NCBI GenBank assembly: GCA_033807775.1
Contig: CM066315.1
Location: 55,954,820 to 56,018,819 of the forward strand
Source of the DNA: Saussurea involucrata
Taxonomy: Eukaryota > Streptophyta > Magnoliopsida > Asterales > Asteraceae
Direction: 5' to 3'
DNA: 64,000 nt
The notes under the pieces are model-generated. The model made no database searches, had not been told where the DNA came from, and saw only the letters and a list, made by a program, of their open reading frames with translations. The first letter of the stretch is position 1; the number at the start of each line of letters is the position of its first letter. Shown piece after piece: positions 34,805 to 46,786 of this stretch. The position numbers were made by a program, and so were the translations under genes.

Positions 34805-36479
34805 ATCGTATGTGACATATGATTAACATGTATATGTAAAAGTGGCTAAAACTAAAGTTTTTTTTCTGAAAATTTCAACCATCGTTGGGGTCTTGAATAA
34901 TGTATTTTAAGATCCTATAGCCACAAGTTACATATACTTATCGTAGATTAATTATTGTAGTTTTTCTTCGTTTTCGTTGGCTTGTTTAATTTCTTATTGT
35001 AAGTGTTTTAGATCCATGGTAAAGCATGCATTTTTACCATGGACCAAGCCAACACTCTTAATGATATTGTATTATTATGTTGATGTGCAAAACCGATGAA
35101 AACCTTGACCGTTTGTGTGCCTTGTTTCATTATTTGTCGAGTTTTTGGGTTGTAATAGTTTAGGCAATTTTTTTTACTTTGTTTAGTTGTAGATAAATGT
35201 ATTTTATCAAAAACTGTAACCATTGATCGGAATCGAATGGCGACAAATTAAAGACGAGAAGACATTTTCGGAGCTGCTGGATAGCCGGCACGAAAAATGG
35301 ATTTCCCGGAGTTTGGCACATCGGATTGTGCTGATTCTTGTTGCTGAAGTTCCATAAGTCGTAGGGGCACAACTTTGCAGAAGGATGTTTCGATTGGGGA
35401 AGACTCCTTCCATGACGTTTCGGGCCCCGAAGCTGCTGCGTTTTTCCGGACAGATTTGTGTTCGAATGTTCTTGTGGGTTCTACTTGCTCTTGATGGTCT
35501 TGGAGCAAGTGGGAGCCCATAAAGGGTTTATGTTGGCCCGTCCTTAGTTGCCCTCTTGGTCCGTGTGGTGGCTCACGGGATCAAGCATAGGTTTTTCATC
35601 GGTTGAGGTTTTGCACATTTTGGTTGTGTGTTTTAATTTTTCTTGTATGTTGCATTGTTATAACTTGCAAATGGGTTTTTCAAACCAAAATTAAACACAT
35701 ACCACTTTTGAAACTAAATCCTTAGATTTAGTTAATATAAGTTTAAATTGGATTTGAAACTTAAAACTATTGTTTTATATAAATAACGCTTAAAAGGGTT
35801 TTATCGGTTATTTAATTTATGTAATGTCCAAGTTGATTGATATCTCATGTAGGTAATATATTAGTCTCTAAATGGACATCTCGACACACATGAAATAAAA
35901 CAAATTAGACTATAAGTTAAGAAATGTTTTAACTTATGTTATGAATGAAGAATGCATGCTTCTTTCGTACTTTTTTTTGACACGCTTTATCAAAATACTA
36001 TACCCGTCACAATTTTAAGTCATGCCGTCCAATCGGCTTGAAATCCCTCGCCATTATTTTTTGCCTATGCGTGAGACCTAGGTTGAATTGTAATCCCGAG
36101 GTGATTATTGTCTATGCGTGAGACCTAGATCTATTTTCACATGATTTCAAATTGGATGACTTAATCGAATTAAGCAGGTAAGACCTTAACCCGGGGCAAG
36201 GATGGGACTAAACATGCCAGCTTGACACTAGTTGCTCGGCCACTAGATGCCATGGGTCCCATAAGGATCTAAGAATTGCACTTGTAATGCAATTGGTAAT
36301 CGTCACCTACCTATTGAATCTATCATTGCTAGCAGATCAATTGATGTGATGATAGAACCTCAATGAGGATCTTAGCCTTTTTCGTACATAATTAATTGTT
36401 TTAAAAGTAAAACTTGGGTAGTTAATTTCAAAAAGATTAATTATTGAAATTACTAATCTTGAACTTTGTATGTTTGTAG
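34805..36479 (+). other. E: long untranslated leader
   Basis: 1.7 kb without a supported ORF. CTATGCGTGAGACCTAG occurs twice (about 36066 and 36112). Long leaders are usual in BARE-like elements. Confidence 0.7.
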
Positions 36480-37268
36480 ATGTCAACAACAAATCAAACC
36501 CTAAGCAACTCAACTATCAGGTCAGTTCTTGAAAAAGAGAAACTGACAGGAATCAACTTTATCGACTGGTATCGAAATTTGAGGATCGTCCTCAGAGCTG
36601 AAAATAAGTTGATCCATCTGGAAGAGGCCTTACCTGAGGCACCTCCTGCCACTGCTTCTGCTGCAGTTCGCGCAGCCTACACCCGTAGGTTTAACGAACA
36701 ACAAGAAGTAGATGCTCTCATGCTGGAGAGCATGACCCCCGAGATCCAAAAGAACTTGGAGGAACTCACAGCTTTTGAGATGCTACGAGAGTTGAAAACT
36801 ATGTTTCAACAACAGGCAGAACAAGAACTGTTTGAAACAGTCAAAGCATTCCACGCTTGTAAACAGGAGGATGGCCAGTCGGTTAGCTCTTACGTCTTGA
36901 AGATGAAAGGCTATCTTGACCGTATGGAGCGTCTTGGTTACCCCATGCCACAAGTTCTTGGAGTGAGCTTGATTCTTACCTCACTATCCAAGGACTATGA
37001 CCAGTTTGTTATGAACTATAACATGCATAGCATGAGGAAGACTATCTCTGAACTGCATGCTATGTTAAAGCTTGCAGAGCAGGGGATGCCCAAGAAAGCT
37101 CCTGCTGTTCTAGCAATCAGGGAAGGAAAATCCAGAAATCCAAACCGCAAGCACTGGGCAAGGGTCGTGGCAAGGGTAAACATGTTTATAAACCCAAACC
37201 TAAGATCCCCCCACCTGCTAAGAAGGAGCACCCTGCAAAGGACACCACCTGCCATCACTGTGGAGTGA
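36480..37268 (+). pseudogene. gag: E: gag
   Basis: Gag begins at ATG 36480. The N-terminal half (STIRSVLEKEKLTGINF, then LRAENKLIHLEEALPEAP) and the middle (FETVKAFHACKQEDGQSVSS, MRKTISELHAMLKLAEQG) are a Copia Gag capsid. Around 37126-37130 one base is missing in an A-run. The plus frame then drifts off, while the next frame carries the zinc knuckle at 37250-37291 (CHHCGVIGHWKRNC). Without the shift gag and pol would be one frame, as usual for Copia. Confidence 0.92.
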
Positions 37269-38257
37269 TAGGCCACTGGAAGAGGAACTGTCCTGCTTAC
37301 CTGGCAGAGTTGAAGAAGAACAAAGCTACCCCGGCTAGCATATCAGGTATCTTCACTATAGAACTCTATGCTTTTCCTAGTAAATCTTGGGTCTATGACA
37401 CCGGTTGTGGAACTCACATTTGTAATAATGTGCAGGGACTAAGGGGAAGTAGAAAGCTAAACGACGGAGCTTTGGACCTGTACGTAGGCAATGGAATGCG
37501 TGCAGCTGTTAAAGCTATAGGGAGCTTTGATCTTATCCTCCCTAATGGATTGATTATTGTTTTAGACAATTGTCATTATGCACCTACTATTACTAGGGGT
37601 ATTGTTTCGCTTTCTCGTTTGAAGAAAAATGGTTTTATCCATGTTTTTACGGATTATGGTATTTCGGTTTCTAAGGATAATATATTTTATTTTAATGATA
37701 TTCCTCGTGATGATATTTTTGAAATTGACATGCATAATCTTGTTTCAAACGATAGTTCTATATACACATGTAGCACTAAGAAATCCAAACGGAATTTGGA
37801 TTCAACTTACCTATGGCACTGCCGTCTTTGCCACATAAGCAAGAAGCGCATTATGAAGCTGCAACACGATGGGCTTCTAAAGTCAACCGATGATGAGTCG
37901 TTTGATAAATGCCTCTCTTGCATATCTGGGAAAATGACAAGAAAACCTTTCTCCCATATAGGTGAAAGAGCCAAAGATCTACTTGGACTCATACATACTG
38001 ATGTATGTGGTCCATTTAGAACTGTGTCTAGGGAAGGTACTAACTACTTCATCACTTTCACTGATGATTTCAGTCGCTATGGTTATGTGTACTTGATTAA
38101 ACATAAACATGAAGCCTTTGAAATGTTCAAAGCCTTTCAAAGTGAAGTAGAAAATCAACTCGGCAAGACTATTAAAGATCTCCGATCTGATCGAGGAGGA
38201 GAGTACATGAGTCAAGAGTTTTTAGACCATCTGACTAAGTGTGGGATTGTCTCATAA
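37269..38257 (+). pseudogene. pol: E: protease and integrase (N-terminal part)
   Basis: Protease active site DTGCGTHIC near 37399-37425. A pre-integrase zinc segment follows (LWHCRLCHISKKRIM near 37810), then the integrase core (DVCGPFRTVSREG near 38000, DDFSRYGYVY near 38065, second Asp in SDRGGEY near 38185). TAA at 38255-38257 stops it, probably from CAA; the same frame continues at once with the conserved TPQHNGVSERRNRT region holding the catalytic Glu. Confidence 0.9.
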
Positions 38258-40471
38258 TTCACTCCTCCATACACTCCACAACATAATGGTGTATCTGAAA
38301 GGAGAAATCGAACTTTGCTAGACATGGTTCGATCCATGATGAGTCTAACTACTTTGCCACTGTCCTTTTGGGGTTGTGCTCTAGAGTCTGCTGCTCGCAT
38401 ACTCAATATGGTTCCGACCAAGAAGGTTGATAAGACACCATATGAAATATGGCACGGGAAAGTCCCTAATCTGTCTTACTTGAAGGTCTGGGGTTGTGAG
38501 GCTCTCGTGAAACGAGAAACACCAAACAAACTTGAGCCTAGATCTATCAAGTGTATCTTCGTAGGGTACCCAAAGAAAACGATGGGTTACTATTTCTACT
38601 ACCCACCCGAAAACAAAATATTTGTTGCTCGGTATGCTGAGTTTCTTGAGAATAGTCTCATTTTACAAGAAGCAAGTGGGAGCACAGTAGAACTTGACGA
38701 GATTCAAAGCGAAGATGCGCAACCTCCTGGTGACACTAGCGAACATCACGCTGAGGCTGAACATGCAGATGTTGAACCACAGAATGATGTAATTCCCATT
38801 CGTAGATCCGCAAGGACACCTCAAGCACCTAAACGATATAGTTATTATATCGATGCTGAGGAGCAGAATTTGGGGGATCATGGTGAACCCTCTAACTATC
38901 AAGCTGCATTGTTGGATCTAGAATTCGATAAATGGCTTGAAGCTATGAATGCTGAAATGCAATCCATGAAAGAAAATCAAGTCTGGAACTTGGTTGATCT
39001 TTCTCCGAACAGCAAGACTGTCGGAAGCAAGTGGATCTTCAAGAAGAAGACCGACATGGATGGCAATGTACACACCTATAAAGCTCGTCTAGTAGCAAAA
39101 GGTTACACTCAAACCTACGGGGTTAACTATGAAGAAACCTTCTCGCATGTTGCTGACATTAAAGCTATTAGGATTCTTATAGCCATAGCAGCGTACCATG
39201 ACTATGAGATTTGGCAAATGGATGTCAAAACCGCTTTCTTGAACGGTCACCTTGATGAAGATGTTTACATGGTGCAACCTGAGGGTTTTGTTAATCCGAA
39301 ACATCCCGAGAAAGTATGCAAGCTTCAAAGATCCATTTATGGACTGAAGCAAGCATCCAGAAGTTGGAATAAAAGGTTCGATGAGGAAATCAAAACGTAT
39401 GGTTTCACTCAAAACCTTGATGAGCCATGTGTGTATATGAGAGCTAGTGGGAGCATCGTCATTTTTCTAATCTTATATGTTGATGACATATTGCTCATGG
39501 GGAACAACGTTCCAATGCTACAAGATGTCAAATCCTGGCTTGGAAAATGTTTTGCCATGAAAGATTTAGGAGAAGCGGTGTACATCCTAGGAATCAAGAT
39601 CTATCGGGATAGATCGAAGCGGTTAATTGGTTTAAGTCAAAGTGCGTACATTGACAAAATTCTAAAACGGTTTAGAATGGATGCTTCCAAACGTGGAAGT
39701 CTTCCAATGCAACACAATGTAAACTTGAGTAAGACTCAGGGACCCTCCACACCTGATGAAGTGAAGCGGATGAAGGGAATCCCCTATGCTTCGGCTGTGG
39801 GATCCATCATGTATGCAGTGAGGTGCACTAGACCTGATGTAGCGTTCTCTCAGAACCTTACGAGTAGATACCAACAGAATCCAGGAGAGAGTCACTGGAC
39901 TGCTGTTAAGAACATACTGAAGTATCTTCGAAATACTAGAGATATGTTCCTTGTTTATGGTGGTGATGTAGAAAGAGAGCTCAGTCTTACTTGCTACACT
40001 GATGCTGGTTTCGAAACAGATCGAGATGACACTTGATCTCAGACTGGATACGTTTTCGTCATGAACGGAGGCGCTGTTGACTGGAAGAGTGCTAAGCAAA
40101 GCACTATTGCGATATCTTCTACAGAAGCTGAATATATAGCTGCTTCCGAATCTGTAATGGAGGCTGTTTGGATACGGAAATTCATTTATGGGCTTGGAGT
40201 TGTCCCCAGTAATGAAAGACCCATGGATATGTACTGCGATAATTATGGTGCCATTATCATAGCCAACGAACCTGGAGTTCAAAAGGGTGCCAGACACTTC
40301 CACAGGAAGACTCACTACATTCGAGAGGCTATCGAGATGGGTGATATTCGTCTTCTCAAAGTTCACACAGATGACAACTTAGCTGATCCCTTTACGAAAC
40401 CAATGTCTTGTACCAAACATATCAAGCATGCTAGGAACATTGGACTTCGACCAGCTAGTAGTCTCATGTAG
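38258..40471 (+). pseudogene. pol: E: integrase end, reverse transcriptase and RNase H
   Basis: Integrase C-terminus to about 38800 (KVWGCEALVKRETPNKL). RT starts near 38930 (NQVWNLVDL), with WQMDVKTAFLNGHLDEDVY near 39213 and catalytic YVDD near 39477-39488. RNase H starts near 39990 (CYTDAGFETDRDD). TGA at 40034-40036 interrupts it, and it continues in the same frame with STEAEYIAASE near 40120 and ends at TAG 40469-40471. Order PR-INT-RT-RH is the Copia order. Confidence 0.92.
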
Positions 40472-41314
40472 ATCTGTTTTTAGTAATTGAATAATTGGAA
40501 CGTTGAACAGTTTTTATTTTCACAATGAATTGATGTACTTGGTATGATCATTTTCATTTATATCAACTGTGTTCTATATTTGCATGTTTAATCCATGAAT
40601 GAATTATTTGTTCTAAATTGTCCATTGTCAGTTGATGATACGGGAGTATCATCGAGTTAAGGCAAATGTGAGCGTATTGGTGATATTCATTGGTGAATGA
40701 ATATTAATGATGATGCCACCAAACTCACATGTTGTTCATTGGTGATGAACATTGGACTGACCCAACCTACGAGAGTTCACTGCATGGATCGGCGTCACCA
40801 GTGAATCTCGCAAATGGTTGTCACTCGTCCTTAGACTTGAGATGCAAGCAGGTTTTGTATGGGTGAAATGTTGGTCTTTGATATGGTTAAACGATGTCCT
40901 GAATAAGGCTGCTATAAAAATCATCTTCAGGAGTGATGTGAAGCACATGACAGGCACGTGCAGTCAAAAATAGGATTTATTCCTCTACAGGTAATGGAGT
41001 TAGATACTACTGGGCCCCTCGATGAATTGAATAGATGTTTGTACGGCCGTACCCAAATGTAATTAAGATGATGCTTGATTAATTTGGTAATCTAATTCAA
41101 CAAACAGATCGAGAAACAGAATCGTTGAACAATTAGAATGACATATGATCCATGTCTAGTATTCAACAAGGTATCTGTAACAAAGGGATGACTGATTTAA
41201 TAAACCATTTAAAATGAGACGTTTAAGAAACTAACCTCATGTGTCTCTAGGGGCATTGGCGTGTTGCTAGACGCTAACCTTTGCTTGTATGATTACTTGT
41301 CATTATGACGTGCG
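40472..41314 (+). other. E: 3' untranslated region
   Basis: No gene seen; TTCATTGGTGAATGAA (near 40689) is an inverted repeat. Confidence 0.6.
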
Positions 41315-41325
41315 CAAGTGGGAGC
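41315..41325 (+). other. E: polypurine tract
   Basis: CAAGTGGGAGC directly before the 3' LTR. Confidence 0.8.
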
Positions 41326-42030
41326 TGTTGGAATATGCTCAAGTCATAATAGATAATTATATGGCTAGATACACGTGGGCCTATAGGGTCACACACAATA
41401 CACTGAGATACCATTTAATATAATGTAATTATTGTATTTACATTATATAAATAACCTAAGTAACGTGGGGTAATTAGATGGGCACAAATCATTAAGTTTG
41501 GCTTAATGGGTTTGTATTGGATTTAAGTTAATAGCAAGCCTATTATGTTTAATTAAATCTTAGGCCCATAAAGATTTAGAAGGGAGAACCTTTAAGAAGC
41601 CCAAGGAAGCTTTAGGGTTCATTAATATATAGAGATGTTAATGACCTAATTAAGTTTAACCTAATACTCCTTCTTCTCTCCCAAAATCGGCGTCCCTCCC
41701 CTAGGCCTCTCTAGAGTTTTTCCGCTTTGATCTTCTAGCTTGTTTCTTGTCTAATCGAAGCTATAAGATCCGTTACTAAGGAGGACTAGCATCCGGTGGT
41801 GATCAAGGAGGTGTAGTGTGGACTACTCTAGAGGTATTCTCCATTGAATACTTGGTTTCAAAAGAGCACACAAGTGGATCCGGATTAGTGTACAAATCAC
41901 GCTACAAAGGTATATCGTTATTTGTATTCTTCGTTTAATCATATTGGCAATACGTTGATCCTGTTTGGTGATTGTTCCGCTGCGTTCTTATATATGTTTA
42001 TATTTGTGTTTCTTTACATAATCACCAACA
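41326..42030 (+). repeat. E: 3' LTR
   Basis: 705 bp; same length as the 5' LTR, about ten substitutions. Confidence 0.95.
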
Positions 42031-42235
42031 ATCCCAACTTCAGAAGTCTTGCACCCTTGCTTTCCTTGTTAATCATTCTAGTTAAAGATAAATCAAACCA
42101 ATCAAAGTCTTCAAAATCGCCATCTGAAATCATTTCTTTCTTTAACTCTTAAACATACTTTTACTCCAATCTTTGTGGACGATACTTGGTTCTTCCATTT
42201 TATTACTTGAAAGACGATATTGGATTCCATTGTAT

Positions 42236-42240
42236 ACTTG
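42236..42240. repeat. Target-site duplication of element D, left copy
   Basis: ACTTG, matched at 53625-53629. Confidence 0.9.
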
Positions 42241-42995
42241 TGTCAGGATCGAATCTTAACAAGACTAATAATACTTAGAACTCAGAATTAAAGAATCTGC
42301 GGAATAGAACTTTAATTCACACAATCAAAGAACAATATATCAGAAAACACACAGCTGTTTGTATTCACTAATTCAACTCACAAGCTTACATCCAAACCTC
42401 AATCTTGATGAACAGGCTCAATCAAGACGACTTCTACTTCTCTAGAAATAGGGTTCTAAACCTTGAGGTTAATTCTCTCTAAAACAAAACGTATTCTTAG
42501 ACTCTCGTGTATCGCGTATATCGAATAGCTATCTATCAACATCTATTTATACAAAATAATTACAAGATAACTATCAAAACAAAATCGATCTTCAGAATAT
42601 TCTTTCACGATTATCTTCAATCATTCCATCTTTATCTCCAACATTCTCGCATTCCAAACTTATGATCACAAGCAGCATTAACATCTTTATGCACGAGCAG
42701 TATTAACTTCATTCAGCATGAGCAGTACTAATATTCTCCAGCAGCATTAATTCATTCCAGCAGCATTAACTTGACTCAGCAGTACTAACCTTGCTTCAGC
42801 AGTATTAATCATGACAAGCAGTACTAACTTTGCTTCAGCAGTATTAATCATGACAAGCAGTACTAACTTTGCTTCAGCAGTATTAATCTTGACAAGCAGT
42901 ACTAACTTCACTCTAGCAGTATTAATTATGCCCTGGCAGTATTAAAGTTGTTCTGGCAGTACTATCCATACTTAGCAAATCTTCAGTTCCCAACA
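42241..42995 (-). repeat. D: 3' LTR (left copy)
   Basis: 755 bp, TGTCAGGATC to GTTCCCAACA (plus-strand reading). Confidence 0.95.
42672..42967. repeat. D: AGCAGTATTAAC motif array in the 3' LTR
   Basis: About 15 copies of AGCAGYAYTAAY at 18-25-bp spacing (plus-strand reading); the partner LTR has the same array at 53301-53594 with one substitution. Confidence 0.92.
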
Positions 42996-43013
42996 ATCTC
43001 CCCCTAACTTGAC
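42996..43013 (-). other. D: polypurine tract
   Basis: Minus-strand GTCAAGTTAGGGGGAGAT directly before the 3' LTR. Confidence 0.85.
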
Positions 43014-43060
43014 TTTTAGAAAGAGAAGTCAAGTTCTTCAGATGATGATGCTTCCAAAAC

Positions 43061-45899
43061 TTAATCTTGAACACACAAGTCAGGATTCAATCCCAAACTT
43101 TGATTGATGATCCTTCTTACCAGGTATCTTGCCATCTTAGAATCTTTGTCACACACCAACTTAGCTTTTAGCATTCCACCCAACCTTGTCATGTTGTGCT
43201 TGTATATTTTATCCACCAAATAATACTCATGATATGCATAGTCAAGTGTTATGACATACACACCACAGTTTTCAATAAGCATCAAGTTGGTAACAGCTTG
43301 AAATTTCCTTTCTGTCAAATACTTAACTGCTTCTGTATTGAACATTAGACACAAGTATTCAAGTACCATTTTGGTGATGGACATTCCATTCTCAGTCAGC
43401 ATATTTCCATACAGCTTCATTCCAACCTTGTACATCTCCTCTACGTCAGATCTAGAGCATATTCTGATAAGTCTTCCCCATGTAGAACAAACTTCAAACT
43501 TCCCATCTGCTCTTTTGATTCTAATATACTCCTTTCTTTGCTCTATCAATGTGTCCCAGAAGATGATCTCAGGAGCCATAGAAGCTAATGGTTTAACTTT
43601 GATTGGACTAGTATCAACCACAGTAATATACATATCACATTGTACATTGCTTGGTTGACCTGATGGAGTTGCCACTTCTTCTTCAGCAACTTTTTGATCA
43701 GCTTTCTCTTTCACAACTTCCTCCTTAGCTTCTTCTACAATGGGTTCCACCCTAGGCTTCTTTACAACTTTCTTCTTTGAAGCTATAGACTTTGTTCTTG
43801 GTCTTTTGTTTGACACCATCTTGGTTCTTTTGAGTGATTTAACAGCTTCAGGAATGGTTTCAGCTGTTTCCTTTGTTTCTGCTGCTTCAGGGATGGTTTC
43901 TGCTGCCTTATGTTTTTCAGCAACATTAACCATTTCTGCTGCTTGAATGGTTTCTGCTTCTTTTTGACTAGCAGCATTAACCATTTCTGCTGCTCTATCT
44001 GTTACTGCTTCTTTTATTATCTTTGATACTGCTGCTTCAACACTATTCTTCACAATCTCAAATACCTCTGCTTCAATCTCAGACTTAGTTACTGTAGATA
44101 CAGATATTGTTTCCTTCTCACTTTCAGATACTGCTGCATCAACAAGACTCTTCATAATTTCAGCTACTGCTGCTACAATCTCAGATACTGCAGCATTAAC
44201 TGTTTCTACTGCTTTTTCTGTGGTTTCTGCTGCTTGAACCTCAGATACTACTTCCTTCTCATTTTCTGCAGTTTCAGTTACTGCTGCTTTCTCACTTTCT
44301 GCTTCCTTTGCAACTTCTGCAACCTGCTCAGCCTCCCCCTCAACCTTATGCTCATTCTCCCCCTCAACCTTTGCATCCTCCATGTTTAATTCAGTTTCTA
44401 ACTCCCCCTTTTTGGAAGCATCAGTGGTTGATCTTCTCCTTTTCAGAACACACTGAGCTTTCTTCCTTCTTTGCAGCAGCTTGGTGATCATCTTCTTATT
44501 CTTCTCTATCTTGGTGTGTTGATAAAGAACCAACTTCTTAAGCTCATCAATCTCCTTCTGCTGATCCATGACATCAATGTTGATGTTGGCAATGGTTTCC
44601 ATCAATTCCTCATAAGTATATCTATCCTCACCTGGTTTAGAAGTGTTTACCTTCCTTACAGGATCATTGGAAGTTTTAGTAGGTGTCTCTTGCCTAGCAA
44701 AAGCACCAACCTACTCCCATGGTTTCTTGGCGCCTGGGTCCTCTGAATGTTTTCACATTCTGAGTTGCCGTGGGGAAGGTCTTAGTGATGTTACCACTGT
44801 CCTTCTCTTTGCTAGCAGAAGTAGTGGCAGCCTTGCAGCCCACATGCTCATCCTTCTCCTTAGAGAGCACCTTCTTGGGGTTGGGAGACACCCATGTGGT
44901 TACCCTTTTGATATTCTCTATTGGAGAATGCTCCAATAGAGGGCTTGTAGGCTTTGGGCTATTAGGAGATACATCAAGGGAAGGAACCTTGTGTACCTTT
45001 CTTCTTTCAAACTTCTTGGTGATTTTGGGAGTGGGTCTTAAAAGAATGGACTGTGGGATTTCTTTGGTGATGGAAGGTGGGGATTGGCCATCAGTGGGTG
45101 TGTCTAATGGGGGCCTTGACCCTGATGCCATACCTTCAGTGGTGTGGGACACAACCATCATTGTAGAGAACAATGGTGTGTCAACTCCTTCCGAGTCCCT
45201 AGGAATTCTTCTCATATTTGAGAAAACCTTCCCTTTAGGGGGTTTTGGCACATATACCTCAGCAGACTGAGGTAAATCCGTCAATTCATGGTTAATTACT
45301 TCTTGGACAAACCTGGGATACATGTAAAAGCTCTTTTTGGATTCTAGGTTTGCCACAAGATCATTAAAAATCATTGCTGAAAAATTGAACTTTCTGGCAG
45401 TGGCTAAGCAGACCAAGGCATAAGCAATGGTACTGCTAAACTCACTCCATCCAGTTGTTTTCTTTGAAATACAGTGCATAAGAGTATGAACAAGAAATCG
45501 CCATTGGGTGAAAAACTTTGACTTGTAGAATTTAAAAATTCCAATGGGACCTTCATACCCCATTCTTGGTAAGGTCGAGAAAAGTTCATCATTAGAGAGA
45601 TAGGTTATACCTGAGGCATCATCTAAGTGAAGAGTGATGCGAATAACCTCCTCTGTGACCTTCAAGGGTTTGTCACAAACCCTTGTTCGAATGATTTTCT
45701 GCCCATCTTCGAATATAACAGTGGCATTCTCCCAAAATTGCTTTTGATGCTCGATATATATGGTTGGGCACACTGTTAGGGCATGACAGATGTGTGTGGA
45801 CTTGAGAAAATCCACAATATCATGAAATCATGTGGCCTGCTTTGGCTTCTGAAGCATCGCAATCTCATTGTGCTCATCGACAAACTCCATTGTCGTCAT
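43061..45899 (-). pseudogene. D: accessory ORF downstream of pol
   Basis: A third gene of about 945 codons, in pol direction, from ATG 45899 to TAA 43061. It has an N-terminal domain of ~230 residues (IVDFLKSTHICHALTVCPTI, then TGWSEFSSTIAYALVCLATA and MYPRFVQEVI); a Pro/Ser-rich part; a coiled-coil-like stretch near 44600-44450; an Ala/Glu/Val-rich repetitive linker (about 44330-43750) with KRPRTKS and KKVVKKPR, possible nuclear signals; and a C-terminal domain (about 43620-43061, ENCGVYVITLDYAYHEYYLV). No signal peptide or membrane helix is evident. Breaks: TGA at 45830-45828 and a frameshift near 44715. Similar proteins, as I recall, occur beside Copia pol genes in aster-family genomes; function unknown. 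Confidence 0.75.
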
Positions 45900-46047
45900 T
45901 CTTCCTGAGGATTTGGATAGAAAACACAGAGATTCTAGGGAGAAAAGGTTAGAACAAGAGAGAGATAAATTGAATGCAAAGAGACGTTATGAACTTTGGC
46001 GGGCTGAAAGAGTATTTATAGCTGTACTAGCCCTGATTTTCTTTAAA

Positions 46048-46675
46048 AGCAGTATTAACGACTTAGCAGTATTAACGACTGAGCAGTATTAACGACTGAG
46101 CAGTATTAACTGCAAGGCAGTATTAACTACACAAGCAGTATTAACTACTAAGCAGTATTAACAACAAAGCAGTATTAACTACACATACAGTATTAACTAC
46201 TAAGCAGTATGAATTACAAAGCAGTATTAACTACACATGCAGTATTAACTACTAAGCAGTATTAACTACAAAGCAGTATTAACTACTAAGCAGTATTAAC
46301 TACACAAGCAGTATTAACTACTAAGCAGTATTAACAACAAAGCAGTATTAACTACTAAGCAGTATGAACTACAAAGCAGTATTAACTACACATGCAGTAT
46401 TAACTACTAAGCAGTATTAACTACAAAGCAGTATTAACTACTAAGCAGTATTAACTACATAGCAGTATTAACCACTAAGCAGTATTAACTACAAAGCAGT
46501 ATTAACTACACATACAGTATTAACTACTAAGCAGTATGAACTACAAAGCAGTATTAACTACACATGCAGTATTAACTACTAAGCAGTATTAACTACAAAG
46601 CAGTATGAACTACACATTAGCAGTAGAAAATATGTACTAGCAGTAGTAACTCTGCACTGGCAGTAGTAACTATAC
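46048..46675. repeat. D: intergenic array of AGCAGTATTAACTAC
   Basis: About 33 units of 16-19 bp (AGCAGTATTAAC followed by TACTA, TACAA, TACACAT or GACTG) and three degenerate units at the right end, between RNase H and the accessory ORF. The 5-7 base tails alternate in a higher-order pattern. Confidence 0.97.
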
Positions 46676-46786
46676 TTACACTTTGCAGCACTTGTCAATC
46701 TGAGTCATACTGAGGTTCTGAGAAAACTAGTTAGTAACACCAAATATACAAAGAAATACAGGTATAAAAAATTAAAAATCATGAAT

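Larger units (their letters stand above)
34086..42030 (+). mobile_element. Element E: Copia retrotransposon, Angela/BARE-like
   Basis: 7945 bp in A's 3' LTR with two 705-bp LTRs, initiator-Met PBS, one gag-pol frame (36480-40471) and polypurine tract. About ten substitutions separate the LTRs. The Gag N-terminus and the DTGCGTHIC protease point to the Angela/BARE-like lineage; that lineage call is by recognition only. One frameshift and two nonsense codons disable it. Confidence 0.92.

Noticed and set aside
43338..45270. Plus-strand ORFs opposite D's accessory gene
   Set aside because: Antisense shadows; hydrophobic stretches result from reading the Lys/Glu-rich gene backwards.
46048..46675. 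CRISPR-like regular array
   Set aside because: Units are only ~17 bp with no unique spacers, inside a plant retrotransposon; it is a tandem repeat.
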